Positions 23,849 through 32,739 of a stretch of 64,000 nt of DNA are shown here, one piece after another. The position numbers and the translations under genes are program-made. Within the stretch, counting starts at the first letter, position 1. Every line of letters begins with the position of its first letter. Source of the stretch: Clostridia bacterium (GTDB lineage: Bacteria > Bacillota > Clostridia > Acetivibrionales > DSM-2933). The notes beneath the pieces are model-generated. The model made no database searches. It saw only the letters and a list, made by a program, of their open reading frames with translations, and was not told where the DNA came from. The DNA lies in assembly GCA_026418275.1 (NCBI GenBank), contig JAOABQ010000077.1:124001-188000 (forward strand). The letters are read 5' to 3'.

Positions 23849-24980
23849 TTAATACTCCATATATCTTAGATTTTATAAGGATTTTTTCCGCCCACCGGGT
23901 ATGGGGTTTGGGTTCATTCATCTTATTGTTGTAGGTGCTCTTATGTACTCCTTTATGTGTGCTCTCCAGAATGCTTACAGCATCTTCATATTCCTCCCTT
24001 GTAACAACCTGCAGCGCATTCACAATGGAGACATGGGAAGGGTGAATAACCGTCTTGCCCGAAAGGCCGTTGGACTTGTCCAGCAATGTTTCCTTAATCA
24101 GTCCGTCTATATACCGGTCAATAAGGTAGCTTCTTCTTTCAAGTCCCTGTTCACCCATTTCGCTGATAAATGCAGCTTGTCTTAAAAGAGGTTTTAAAAT
24201 TCTCGTACCACTGGAAAAGTATTCCCAGACAGGTCCTGAAATTACAAAGCCGCTGTCTGCCCTTAAAAAAACATTAATGATATCCGTAATACAGTTGCAA
24301 ATAACAGCGATATCATAAATAGTCTGGTCAAATTCCCTCCGTATCGCATAAAGGCTGGAGAAATCCGTAGCTCCTACACGTATATTTAAAACCAGTTCCT
24401 TGTGGCTATCCAATATTGCCTTAAGGGTCAGAAGTTCGTTTGTCCTGCTCTCCTTAAACATGACTTCGGGAGTTTCCAAAATGGGCATGCCGTAAAGGTT
24501 ATTTTTTGCATGAGGCCGAATGCCTTGGAGTACTTTAAAATATTCTTCCGCATTCTTGGAAGAAATCTTTGGAAAGACAAATCCACACAACGGATGGAGT
24601 CTTTCTATGTTGTCTGTAAGCTTTTTAAAGCATTCTACATCCTTAACCCGCATAAAAAGGAGAGGTAGTTCATGAATATCTATCAGCCCTTCGGCAAGGG
24701 CCTCATTTAACCTTTGAAAATTCTCGAATACATTCTTTTCAGCATATTCCACATCTGAATCATCAATAGAATCTTCCATACAAATAATCACTGAAGACAG
24801 CTCAGGATATTTTCTATGAATAAGATCTTCCCCAATGTTTTTTCTGGTCGCAGGCATGTAAAGTGTTGCGCCTAAAGCATAAGAAAGCAGATTTTTATTT
24901 GTATCCAAATCAAATACGGAAGGTTTTATATAAAATATTTTATCTTGTCTTTCTTCATTCAAATAACTAAAAAATCTCAT
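23814..24980 (-). CDS. HpcH/HpaI- and citrate-lyase-like C-C bond lyase (Ter operon)
   Basis: A 388-residue TIM-barrel protein related to HpcH/HpaI aldolase and the citrate lyase beta subunit. Visible parts include LYMPATRKNIGEDL, VIICMEDSIDDSDVEYAE (acidic metal-site region), FPKISSKNAEEYF, MPILETPEVMF (metal-binding Glu) and LNIRVGATDFSSLY. It is the first gene of the minus-strand biosynthetic operon. I chose the ATG at 24980, which follows GAGGTGG; a GTG at 25004 is the longer alternative. Its product would be a C-C bond lyase or aldolase step of the Ter metabolite. A consensus promoter lies about 120 bases upstream. Confidence 0.85.
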   Translation of the reverse strand: MRFFSYLNEERQDKIFYIKPSVFDLDTNKNLLSYALGATLYMPATRKNIGEDLIHRKYPELSSVIICMEDSIDDSDVEYAEKNVFENFQRLNEALAEGLIDIHELPLLFMRVKDVECFKKLTDNIERLHPLCGFVFPKISSKNAEEYFKVLQGIRPHAKNNLYGMPILETPEVMFKESRTNELLTLKAILDSHKELVLNIRVGATDFSSLYAIRREFDQTIYDIAVICNCITDIINVFLRADSGFVISGPVWEYFSSGTRILKPLLRQAAFISEMGEQGLERRSYLIDRYIDGLIKETLLDKSNGLSGKTVIHPSHVSIVNALQVVTREEYEDAVSILESTHKGVHKSTYNNKMNEPKPHTRWAEKILIKSKIYGVLNEERNYTSLFI

Positions 24981-25103
24981 TATCCACCTCACAATAGCTC
25001 TCACTTTTTAATGAGTGAAGCATTCTCAAGTTCACGATTATGAAGCTTTTCAAGTGGAATCTATTCTCATAAAAACACATAAGGCCTAGAACCCAGTTTC
25101 TTC

Positions 25104-25132
25104 ATTATACCAATAATAAATTCTTTTTTCAA
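25104..25132 (-). promoter_or_regulatory. sigma-A promoter of the Ter biosynthetic operon
   Basis: On the minus strand TTGAAA, a 17-base spacer and TATAAT, about 120 bases before the lyase start. The 545-base gap 24981-25525 holds this promoter, the divergent terD promoter and A/T-rich sequence, with no gene. Confidence 0.75.
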
Positions 25133-25276
25133 TTTATAACCATGAATCTTTTCTATTCACTGTAATTGCTCGATTTAAACCTAAGCAAATGAAAAATGCA
25201 GCCCATAAACCGGTAATAAATCAAGCCAGTAGTCTTCAATTGCCTTTCAACGGTTGGATTTAATAAACAATTCAAA

Positions 25277-25319
25277 TTGACATATTAACAATATTTATTA
25301 TATTATTAATATTGTTAAT
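25277..25319 (+). promoter_or_regulatory. terD promoter with 11-bp inverted repeat
   Basis: TTGACA at 25277-25282 is followed by TATTAT (25301-25306) after 18 bases, or TATATT after 16. The exact inverted repeat ATTAACAATAT (25284-25294) / ATATTGTTAAT (25309-25319) frames the -10 region and could bind a repressor. It lies about 205 bases before terD, so a long leader is expected. Confidence 0.55.
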
Positions 25320-25525
25320 AATCAATTTGTTGTTTTTGAATTTTTTTGATTTCTTTTTGTATTAACTTAAGTCCTATGAATAATTCAAAAAGTTTTACGG
25401 CATAGTTTGTCGAAAACATGGGAAGTATAATACAAAAAGAATTGCATTTAAATCCAACAAATAATATAATTGTAAGTGAAATTGTAGTAAAAAACCTAAA
25501 ATTTACGTTTCGGGAGTGAGGTATA

Positions 25526-26104
25526 ATGGCACTTTCCTTAGAAAAGGGTCAAAAAGTTGACTTGACTAAACATAATCCCAACCTGAAAAAAGTCGTTGTA
25601 GGCCTTGGATGGGATACTAAAAAGTACAGCGGCGGATATGATTTTGATCTGGATGCAGCCGCATTTATGCTCTCTGGTAACGGCAAAGTAACAAACGATC
25701 TGGACTTCATTTTTTACAATAATTTAAGAAGCCAGTGCGGAAGTGTTGCACATATGGGGGATAACCTTACCGGCGAAGGTGATGGAGATGATGAACAGGT
25801 TATTATTGAGTTGGCTAAGGTTCCGGCACAAATTGAAAAGATTGCCTTTACTGTAACAATCCATGAAGCTGATACACGGAAACAAAATTTTGGTATGGTC
25901 TCAAATGCCTTTGTTCGTATTGTAGACGAAACTACAAATCAAGAAATTTTACATTACGATTTGGGTGAGGATTTTTCCATAGAGACGGCGCTGGTTGTAG
26001 CAGAGTTATACCGTCATGGCGGTGAATGGAAGTTTGCTGCTATCGGCAGCGGTTTTAAAGGCGGTTTAAGAGCGCTTTGTCAAAACTTCGGCATCAACGT
26101 CTAA
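25526..26104 (+). CDS. terD: TerD-family calcium-binding stress protein (copy 1)
   Basis: A 192-residue cytoplasmic TerD-domain protein. It has the N-terminal [12 protein letters not shown], the GLGWDTK core and the acidic loops [11 protein letters not shown] and [19 protein letters not shown], which in TerD bind calcium. It also has [23 protein letters not shown] and [12 protein letters not shown]. Length is normal for the family. TerD proteins are linked to tellurite, oxidative and phage stress; their biochemical role is unclear. GTGAGG lies about 5 bases before the ATG. It begins the plus-strand effector arm of the cluster. The gene symbol is used at family level; three copies are present here. 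Confidence 0.94.
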   Translation: MALSLEKGQKVDLTKHNPNLKKVVVGLGWDTKKYSGGYDFDLDAAAFMLSGNGKVTNDLDFIFYNNLRSQCGSVAHMGDNLTGEGDGDDEQVIIELAKVPAQIEKIAFTVTIHEADTRKQNFGMVSNAFVRIVDETTNQEILHYDLGEDFSIETALVVAELYRHGGEWKFAAIGSGFKGGLRALCQNFGINV

Positions 26105-26125
26105 AAAGAAAGGGATGTGATTAAT

Positions 26126-26740
26126 TTGTCAGTAAATCTGCAAAAAGGTCAAAAAGTTGATCTAACCAAAGGTAATGCGGGTCTGAATCATCTGATGGTC
26201 GGTCTCGGCTGGGACCCTGTAAGAAAAGCTTCCAGCGGCGGATTTTTAAGCGGTTTGTTTGGAGGCGGCAATAATGAAATTCAAATTGACTGTGATGCTT
26301 CGGTTATTTTACTGAATGCAGACAACAAGCTTGTCCGTAAGGAAGATATCGTTTATTTCGGGAACCTAAGGCATCCTTCCTTAAGCGTTATCCATTCCGG
26401 TGACAACCTAACCGGGGATGGGGATGGCGATGACGAGCAAGTACGCGTTGACCTCGCTAAAGTTCCTCCCGATATTCATCACTTGCTGTTTGTTGTAAAT
26501 ATTTACGACTGCGTCCGCAGGAAACAGGATTTTGGTTTGATTCAAAATGCTTTTATAAGGATTGTGAATGCTACCAATAACCAGGAATTGTTGAGATTTA
26601 ATTTAACCGACAATTATGCCGGAAAGACTGCACTGACCGTTGGTGAAGTGTACCGTTATAACAATGAATGGAAGTTCGCAGCCATCGGAGAAGGTACCAT
26701 CGACGCTTCCTTAAGTGAAATGATCAGACGGTATACTTAA
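26126..26740 (+). CDS. TerD-family protein with Gly-rich insertion (copy 2)
   Basis: A 204-residue TerD-domain protein that differs from its neighbours by an insertion (SSGGFLSGLFGGGNNEIQ) between the GLGWD core and the first acidic loop. That loop is reduced to IDCDASVILL, while the second (GDNLTGDGDGDDEQ) is intact, so one calcium site may be altered. A GTG at 26117 would extend the gene, but the TTG at 26126 gives [15 protein letters not shown], which aligns exactly with the N-termini of the other two copies and has AAAGGG at a suitable distance. The gap to copy 1 is 21 bases, so they are probably co-transcribed. Confidence 0.9.
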   Translation: MSVNLQKGQKVDLTKGNAGLNHLMVGLGWDPVRKASSGGFLSGLFGGGNNEIQIDCDASVILLNADNKLVRKEDIVYFGNLRHPSLSVIHSGDNLTGDGDGDDEQVRVDLAKVPPDIHHLLFVVNIYDCVRRKQDFGLIQNAFIRIVNATNNQELLRFNLTDNYAGKTALTVGEVYRYNNEWKFAAIGEGTIDASLSEMIRRYT

Positions 26741-26897
26741 TATCCTAAAAGGACAAGCTTATCCATGTTTACTATCTTGCTGTGTTCTTTATTCCTTTTA
26801 TATTAAAGATAAGACACAGAATGATCCATAGACTTTAACAGAAGAATAACTCTTATCGTGAAGTTTATTCTTTAAACAAAAAAGGAGGAGTATTCAA

Positions 26898-27479
26898 ATG
26901 GCAATTTCATTAAGCAAAGGTCAAAAGGTAGACCTTACAAAAACAAACCCAGGGCTTACCAAAATATTAGTAGGTCTTGGCTGGGACACAAACAAATACG
27001 ACGGCGGTGCCGATTTTGACCTTGATGCCGCAGCATTTTTACTTGGCGGCAATGGAAAAGTAACAAGCGACAGTGATTTTGTTTTCTATAATAATGCAAA
27101 CGGAGGCGGCGGATCCGTTATTCACTCCGGTGACAACAGAACAGGCGCCGGTGAAGGTGATGACGAAGTAATTAAAATCGATTTGGCAGCAGTTCCGGCC
27201 ACCATAGAAAAAATTGATTTTACCATTACTATTCACGAGGCTACACAAAGAAACCAAAACTTCGGACAAGTTTCCAACTCCTACGTTCGTATCTTAAATG
27301 AAGAAACCGGACAAGAAATATTAAGATATGATCTCGGTGAAGACTACAGTGTTGAAACTGCGATTGTTGTAGGAGAACTTTATAGAAATGCAGGAGAATG
27401 GAAATTCAATGCCATCGGCAGCGGTTTCCAAGGCGGTTTGGCTGCTCTTTGCAATAACTTCGGTATTGCTGTAGGCTAA
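26898..27479 (+). CDS. terD: TerD-family calcium-binding stress protein (copy 3)
   Basis: A 193-residue TerD-domain protein close to copy 1 ([57 protein letters not shown]). Both acidic calcium-binding loops are intact. AAAGGAGG lies 8-9 bases before the ATG. The 157-base gap from copy 2 contains an imperfect inverted repeat (CTGTGT ... ACACAG, about 26780-26820), so a processing or partial termination point, or a second promoter, may separate them. The symbol is used at family level. Confidence 0.94.
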   Translation: MAISLSKGQKVDLTKTNPGLTKILVGLGWDTNKYDGGADFDLDAAAFLLGGNGKVTSDSDFVFYNNANGGGGSVIHSGDNRTGAGEGDDEVIKIDLAAVPATIEKIDFTITIHEATQRNQNFGQVSNSYVRILNEETGQEILRYDLGEDYSVETAIVVGELYRNAGEWKFNAIGSGFQGGLAALCNNFGIAVG

Positions 27480-27499
27480 TTATTAAAGATAATGACTCG

Positions 27500-27532
27500 G
27501 GGTGTTGCATGGGGGCTTAGCCATCGACACCC
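27500..27532 (+). terminator. hairpin between TerD copy 3 and the AIM24-like gene
   Basis: GGGTGT ... ACACCC with an inner TGG/CCA pairing, followed by TTTAATT. It lies 20 bases after the third terD stop and may attenuate transcription into the next gene rather than stop it fully. Confidence 0.5.
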
Positions 27533-27578
27533 TTTAATTATATCAGTTGAGGATTTTTCTCCAAGGAGGAGCATGATT

Positions 27579-28265
27579 ATGCCGGATTTAAACTATGATT
27601 TGTTATACCGCGGCGCTTTTACCATGGCACGTGTGAGACTGCAGTACGGAGAAGCCATTAAAGCAGAATCAGGCGCCATGGTCGCCATGAGCAGCACCAT
27701 TGATGTGGAAGGTAAACTTGAAGGAGGCTTTTTAGGAGGTATTGGAAGAATGCTGGCCGGTGAAAAGTTCTTCTTTCAAACACTGATTGCCCGAAGAGGG
27801 CCGGGTGAGGTTTTACTTTCTCCATCCATGCCCGGTGACATTGCCGCCATAGAATTGGATGGCATGGCACCTTATGTTGTACAAAAGGATGGCTTTTTTG
27901 CTGCCTCAAACCAAATAGAAGTTTCTACAAAAGCACAAAATTTGATGCAGGGACTATTTTCAGGTGAAGGCTTTTTTGTACTTCGTGTTAACGGCAAAGG
28001 AATTTTGCTGATTAGCTCATACGGTACTATCCATCCTATTGATATTCCACCTAATGAAGAAATGATTATAGATAATTCTCACTTGGTAGCATGGCCAAGC
28101 AACTGCAACTATAAAATAGAAAAGGCATCCTCCGGCTGGATCTCCTCCATTACTTCCGGCGAAGGATTGGTTTGCCGCTTTAGAGGCCCTGCAAGAGTAT
28201 TTATACAAACCCGTAACCCTCGTGCCTTTGGCGGATGGCTTAAGAGATTCGTTCCCTCAAGCTAA
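27579..28265 (+). CDS. AIM24/TIGR00266-family protein
   Basis: A 228-residue protein of the AIM24-like beta-helical family, with the typical MARVRLQYGEAIKAESGAMVAMS and Gly-rich GGFLGGIGRMLAGEKFFFQ. These proteins often lie in Ter clusters; their function is unknown. An in-frame extension reaches 27492, but it would run through the hairpin at 27500-27532. AAGGAGG nine bases before ATG 27579 (MPDLNYDLLYRG) fixes the start. No signal peptide or membrane helix is seen, so it is probably cytoplasmic or membrane-associated. Confidence 0.87.
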   Translation: MPDLNYDLLYRGAFTMARVRLQYGEAIKAESGAMVAMSSTIDVEGKLEGGFLGGIGRMLAGEKFFFQTLIARRGPGEVLLSPSMPGDIAAIELDGMAPYVVQKDGFFAASNQIEVSTKAQNLMQGLFSGEGFFVLRVNGKGILLISSYGTIHPIDIPPNEEMIIDNSHLVAWPSNCNYKIEKASSGWISSITSGEGLVCRFRGPARVFIQTRNPRAFGGWLKRFVPSS

Positions 28266-28535
28266 GTTTTAGAAAGACATTAAGCTTTCCAAAACTACAT
28301 AATAAAGCCCATATTAACTCTAAACAATTATAATAAAGCTTATTACATCATTTATAAAAATGTAGTAAAATTATATTATCAATCTAACTTTAGTTTTATT
28401 GAAACAACTAAAATTCCGGTGTTTAAGGAGTCATGATGATTTAGAATGTCTCTTCCTTGATGAAGGAAGCGGTGGATGGAAGTTGTTTCGGTACAATCAA
28501 CTTTACTTAAAAAAATAAACAAGGAGGAAGCCAAA

Positions 28536-31199
28536 TTGGAACTTTTCCAGAAAGAGGCCAAAGAGATCCTTAAAGAGTTGGCCAGTGACCAAGAAAAAGG
28601 GTTATCATCTGCTGAGGCAGCTAAAAGGATCGAGAAATACGGTAAAAACATGTTTACCCCCCCACCGAAGGAAAGCATTTTTGCTAAAATCTTCGATAAT
28701 TTGAAGGAACCGCTTATCATTATATTAATGATTTCCGGTATCATCTCCATCATAATGGGACACATCCCTGACGGACTCGGTATCTTTGCCGCAGTTATCA
28801 TTGCTACCACTATTGCGGTTATTCAAGAAGGAAGATCCGATAAAGCCTTTGAAAAGCTGTCCCAGCAAAGTGAAGAAATCAACGTAAAAACTTTAAGAGA
28901 CGGCAACACAGTTTATATTCACAAAAGTGAAATCACAGTAGGTGATATAGTTTTCCTGGAAATGGGAGACAAAGTGCCTGCGGACTGTAGGATTATCCAG
29001 AACATGCATCTAAAAGTGGACGAGTCCATGCTTACAGGAGAATCCGAAGCAGTCAATAAAACCGATGAAGTGATCAGCAAAGAAGAGGTTGTTCTCGCTG
29101 AGCGGAAAAACATGGTCTATTCAGGCACCCTGGTGGTGGATGGAAGAGCAGTTGCAATCGTAACCTCCATCGGTGATGACACTGAAATGGGTAAGATTGC
29201 AAAAGAGTTAAAGGAAGCGGAAGATAACGAGACACCTTTGCAGCAAAAACTTGCAGCACTGGGCAAGAAAATCTCCATTGTGGGCTCCATTGCGGCAGCC
29301 GGCATCTTCCTCTTTGAGCTCTATCATATCCTTACGAATAAAGCCGATATAAATGTTTTTGAGGGGATCAAGGATGCCTTTGTTGTCTCTGTTGCGTTAA
29401 TCGTGGCGGCAGTACCCGAAGGACTTCCTACCATGGTAGCTTTGACCCTTGCCTTCAACATGCAAAAGATGGCAAAGAATAATGCCCTTGTCCGTAGGAT
29501 GATTGCCTGTGAAACCATCGGATCGGTCAATGTAATCTGCTCCGATAAAACCGGTACGCTTACAGAAAATAAAATGACCGTTGTAGATGTTTGGTGCAAC
29601 GGAAGCAAAAAAGAAGTAAGTAATATTGATTGTGAAGAGATGCTGATAAACTTTACTGTAAACTCAACAGCAGATGTTTACAAGGAGGGCAATGAATATA
29701 AGTTCATCGGTAACCCTACTGAAGGTGCTTTACTCGTTTGTGCGTTTAAGAACAATGTAGACTATAAAGACAAGCGTAAGAAAATATGTGATCCTGTCTG
29801 CGAATACCATTTTACTTCCGCTAGGAAAATGATGTCTACTGCCTATGCTACACCCACAGGACACCGGCTTTACGCAAAGGGTTCACCGGAAAAAATTCTG
29901 AGCCTTTGTAAGGAAGTCCTTTATAAGGGAAAGGTTGTCCCTCTGGATAGCACGATAAAAAAGGAAATTGAAGCTGAGATAGCAAAACTTCAAGAACAGG
30001 CAAAGAGGGTTTTAGGCTTTTCTTACCGTGATATTGGAAATGATTACAACTGGGAAGATGTTGAAAACCTTGAAAAAGACATGATCTTTACCGGATTTGT
30101 AGGGATCGAAGACCCATTAAGGGGCGATGTTAAGGACGCAATCAATAAATGTAGAAGAGCAGGAATTGCAGTTAAGATCCTTACGGGGGATAATATCAAT
30201 ACAGCCCGTGCCATTGCAAACCAATTGGGTATTGTTGAAAAAGACTCCTATGTGCTTGAAGTTACTGAGATTGAGAAAATGAGCGATGCCGAGCTCAAGA
30301 AAAAGCTTGAAAAGATCGTTGTTCTTGCAAGATCCAATCCTGCTGCAAAAATGAGAGTCGTTAAGCTGTTAAGGGAAATGAATAACTCCGTTGTTGTAAC
30401 CGGGGACGGTATTAATGATGCTCCCGCGCTTAAGAGTGCCGATGTTGGTGTTGCCATGGGGATTGCAGGAACAGAAGTTTCCAAGGAATCTGCAGATATT
30501 ATTCTATTGGATGACTCTTTCTCTACCATTGTCAAAGCGGTTAAATGGGGTCGAGGAATCTATGAAAACTTCCAAAGATTTATCCAGTTCCAGCTTACTG
30601 TTAACGTGGTAGCTTTTACGACTGCGTTTTTAGCTGAAATTTTCCAATTCGGTATGCCGTTTACAACACTCCAATTGCTTTGGGTAAATATCATCATGGA
30701 TGGTCCTCCAGCGCTCTCTCTCGGGCTGGAACCACCAAGAGAACACTTATTGGATAAGAAGCCGATTGTAAGAAACGCGTCCATTGTAACCAAGGACATG
30801 CTCTTTAGAATTGTCTCAAACGGTCTGTTTATTGTTGCGGCACTATTGTTCCTTATGCAAACGGATATCCTGGGCGGAACGGCCGAACAGTCAAAAACCA
30901 TTGTATTTACAGCCTTCGTACTGTTCCAGTTGTGGAATGCGTTTAACAGCAGAGAGTTTGGTACCACCAGTGTGTTTAAGAATATCCACAGGAATAAGCC
31001 GATGCTTGGGATTATCCTGTTGACATTCTTCATTCAAGTACTGGTGGTACAGTTCGGCGGATCCGTATTTAAGGTCGTTCCGTTAGAAGCTGTTCTGTGG
31101 CTCAAAATTGTGGGTTATACCTTCAGTATCATTATCTTTAATGAAATTGTAAAATTCTTCATCTTTATCGGAAAGTCATTATCCGGTAAGAAAGCATAA
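28536..31199 (+). CDS. P-type Ca2+-transporting ATPase (P2 type)
   Basis: A membrane cation pump of 887 residues with all P-type hallmarks: LTGESEAV (actuator), AVPEGLPTMVAL in helix M4, ICSDKTGTLTEN (phosphorylated Asp), KGSPEKIL (nucleotide domain), TGDNINTARAIA and VTGDGINDAPAL. Late helices carry NVVAFTTAFLAEIF and LQLLWVNIIMDGPPALSLGLEPP, typical of P2A/P2B calcium pumps. Two starts are possible: an ATG at 28476 behind AAGGA, and the TTG at 28536 behind AAGGAGG with an 8-base gap, which gives the usual N-terminus and which I chose. It follows calcium-binding TerD proteins, so calcium handling is a shared theme. The 270 bases upstream hold a small hairpin (CTTCC ... GGAAG) but no manganese riboswitch signature. 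Confidence 0.92.
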   Translation: MELFQKEAKEILKELASDQEKGLSSAEAAKRIEKYGKNMFTPPPKESIFAKIFDNLKEPLIIILMISGIISIIMGHIPDGLGIFAAVIIATTIAVIQEGRSDKAFEKLSQQSEEINVKTLRDGNTVYIHKSEITVGDIVFLEMGDKVPADCRIIQNMHLKVDESMLTGESEAVNKTDEVISKEEVVLAERKNMVYSGTLVVDGRAVAIVTSIGDDTEMGKIAKELKEAEDNETPLQQKLAALGKKISIVGSIAAAGIFLFELYHILTNKADINVFEGIKDAFVVSVALIVAAVPEGLPTMVALTLAFNMQKMAKNNALVRRMIACETIGSVNVICSDKTGTLTENKMTVVDVWCNGSKKEVSNIDCEEMLINFTVNSTADVYKEGNEYKFIGNPTEGALLVCAFKNNVDYKDKRKKICDPVCEYHFTSARKMMSTAYATPTGHRLYAKGSPEKILSLCKEVLYKGKVVPLDSTIKKEIEAEIAKLQEQAKRVLGFSYRDIGNDYNWEDVENLEKDMIFTGFVGIEDPLRGDVKDAINKCRRAGIAVKILTGDNINTARAIANQLGIVEKDSYVLEVTEIEKMSDAELKKKLEKIVVLARSNPAAKMRVVKLLREMNNSVVVTGDGINDAPALKSADVGVAMGIAGTEVSKESADIILLDDSFSTIVKAVKWGRGIYENFQRFIQFQLTVNVVAFTTAFLAEIFQFGMPFTTLQLLWVNIIMDGPPALSLGLEPPREHLLDKKPIVRNASIVTKDMLFRIVSNGLFIVAALLFLMQTDILGGTAEQSKTIVFTAFVLFQLWNAFNSREFGTTSVFKNIHRNKPMLGIILLTFFIQVLVVQFGGSVFKVVPLEAVLWLKIVGYTFSIIIFNEIVKFFIFIGKSLSGKKA

Positions 31200-31215
31200 T
31201 AACCGCATTAAATAA

Positions 31216-31256
31216 GCCATAAAGGAATCAAATTCCTTTATGGCTTTTGTTTTTCT
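31216..31256. terminator. terminator of the Ca2+-ATPase gene
   Basis: GCCATAAAGGAAT ... ATTCCTTTATGGC with a 2-base loop and a T-rich tail, 16 bases after the ATPase stop. It overlaps the 3' end of the small minus-strand gene at 31228-31380. Confidence 0.88.
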
Positions 31257-31380
31257 CCGGCTGTATACTCTCCTTACTAAAAAACTTTTCTGCCGATTTT
31301 CTGCTTGTTCTCGTTAGAATAAAAACTTGAACCGATAAGATTATTATAATTGTAAGAAAGAGCAATATGTATTTGATCAT
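31228..31380 (-). CDS. 50-residue single-pass membrane protein
   Basis: A small gene of 50 codons plus stop. It encodes MIKYILLFLTIIIILSVQVF as a membrane helix, followed by a basic tail (TRTSRKSAEKFFSKE). A strong ribosome site (GAGGAGG, about 8 bases before the ATG) supports translation. No homologue is known to me. It lies 310 bases downstream of the ATP-grasp gene on the same strand and is convergent with the Ca2+-ATPase, a position where a small pump regulator could be; that is speculation. Confidence 0.55.
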   Translation of the reverse strand: MIKYILLFLTIIIILSVQVFILTRTSRKSAEKFFSKESIQPEKNKSHKGI

Positions 31381-31584
31381 TGTAAAACCTCCTCATTGCT
31401 CTTGCCCTCATCTATGCCGCAACGCTTAAGGAGATTCAGAAATTTACGTCTGCTGCAGTAAATGAGTGTACCCTTCTGATTTAAAACCTTTTATGTATCC
31501 ATACTTACAATATATGATTTTTTTTTGTAAAGTGTGTTGAAAGTAAAAAACAAATATGTATTATATGGACTTGCACCCTTTATT

Positions 31585-31687
31585 AAAAAGGACTTTCCAT
31601 AAAGAATGCTCCCTTCATGATAAACAAGTTTATTTTTTACCTGTCTACCATAAAGGGAGCATATCAGCTCATTGGAAGTCCTTTTTT
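31585..31687 (-). repeat. nested imperfect palindrome of about 100 bp after the ATP-grasp gene
   Basis: The outer arms AAAAAGGACTTTCC and GGAAGTCCTTTTT enclose the inner arms ATGCTCCCTT and AAGGGAGCAT with an A/T-rich loop. The ATP-grasp stop is 5 bases away, and the minus-strand transcript would end in U. It is far longer than an ordinary terminator. The rest of the 310-base gap 31381-31691 shows only A/T-rich sequence and the small gene's ribosome site. Confidence 0.6.
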
Positions 31688-31691
31688 AGTC

Positions 31692-32705
31692 TTACTCATG
31701 AACGATCATTTCGGTTTCGATCTGGGCTGCTGTAATTCCCAGCCTGGGCTTTGGTACTTCTACCGCCCCCTCTAACAGGAGCTTTACAGCCAGGTATGGA
31801 AAATTGAGTCCGGATAGACAGGATATATGCAGTCCTCCCGACATCCGGGGGTTTATTTCAAGCAGCTTCGGTACTCCCTGATTGTATTTTACCTGAATGT
31901 TGTATACATAAGGAAGCTTAACAATCTCCGACAGCTTTTTCGCCATCTCCATGAGCTCCGGAACCTCTTCAAGAACCCGCACTCTGCTATCCACCTTTTT
32001 CCGGGGAACACAAGCCAGAAGTCCGTTATTTCCCAGACAATCCATACTATATTCGACCCCTTCAAGGTATTCCAAAACCATTAAATCGTCAAACTGCTCC
32101 TCGGATGAAAGAATCCTGTAGGCATCTTCAAAATGAATTCTATGGTTGATAAACCCAAAAAGACTTTTTAGCTTGCCTGCCTTATCATCAATGACCCGAA
32201 AGCCTGCGCCGCCTTCCGCATAAACCGGTTTGAAGCATACTCTCCAGCCCTTTTCAGAAATCTCCTCATAAGCCTCTTTAAATTGCTCCGCATTGTTTAC
32301 CACCCTGTAAAGCGGCAGTCCGGCCAAGTTTTCTTTTTTGCAGAAATCATAAAACTTCGCCTTATCCATCACCGTATCTAAAAGACCAGTATCACTGCAA
32401 ACCAAAACCTTTGTACCTATCGCTTCAAACGCCTTCACATTTTTTGATATAGCCAACATTTCATGCCTTGGTACGAATACATCAATTCTATTTTTTTTAC
32501 AGTATTCCAGGCAGTATTCTATATAATCATCGGTTGGAAGCACGGGCTCTACTTCGTACACGTCACATGCTTGAAATATTACCGAATACGGATTTGTATT
32601 GGTTGCGAAAATCTCAAATTCTTTTTTATCCGGGTTGTTTTTAATGAGTTTTATAAAATGATATGCTGTACTAAACCAGTGATTAAACCAAATTCTCTTC
32701 TTCAT
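31692..32705 (-). CDS. ATP-grasp family ligase, probable Ter biosynthetic component
   Basis: A 337-residue ATP-grasp enzyme with a carbamoyl-phosphate-synthase-like N-terminal fold, the central GWRVCFKPVYAEGGAGFRVI (ATP-binding Lys and Gly loop), MVLEYLEGVEYSMDCLG, and the metal-binding KLLEINPRMSGGLHIS. Such enzymes join a carboxylate to an amine or thiol through an acyl phosphate. ATP-grasp genes are a regular member of Ter biosynthetic operons with the lyase, PRTase-TRSP, StiP and HAD genes. Here it is on the far side of the TerD/ATPase arm and on the opposite strand to it, so membership is inference. GGGAG lies 5 bases before the ATG. Confidence 0.85.
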   Translation of the reverse strand: MKKRIWFNHWFSTAYHFIKLIKNNPDKKEFEIFATNTNPYSVIFQACDVYEVEPVLPTDDYIEYCLEYCKKNRIDVFVPRHEMLAISKNVKAFEAIGTKVLVCSDTGLLDTVMDKAKFYDFCKKENLAGLPLYRVVNNAEQFKEAYEEISEKGWRVCFKPVYAEGGAGFRVIDDKAGKLKSLFGFINHRIHFEDAYRILSSEEQFDDLMVLEYLEGVEYSMDCLGNNGLLACVPRKKVDSRVRVLEEVPELMEMAKKLSEIVKLPYVYNIQVKYNQGVPKLLEINPRMSGGLHISCLSGLNFPYLAVKLLLEGAVEVPKPRLGITAAQIETEMIVHE

Positions 32706-32739
32706 TTGTATCTCCCATAGTTATTTTATTTCCTATCCA

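Noticed and set aside
28266..28535. Manganese (yybP-ykoY) riboswitch before the P-type ATPase
   Set aside because: The conserved loops are missing; only a short CTTCC/GGAAG hairpin is found.
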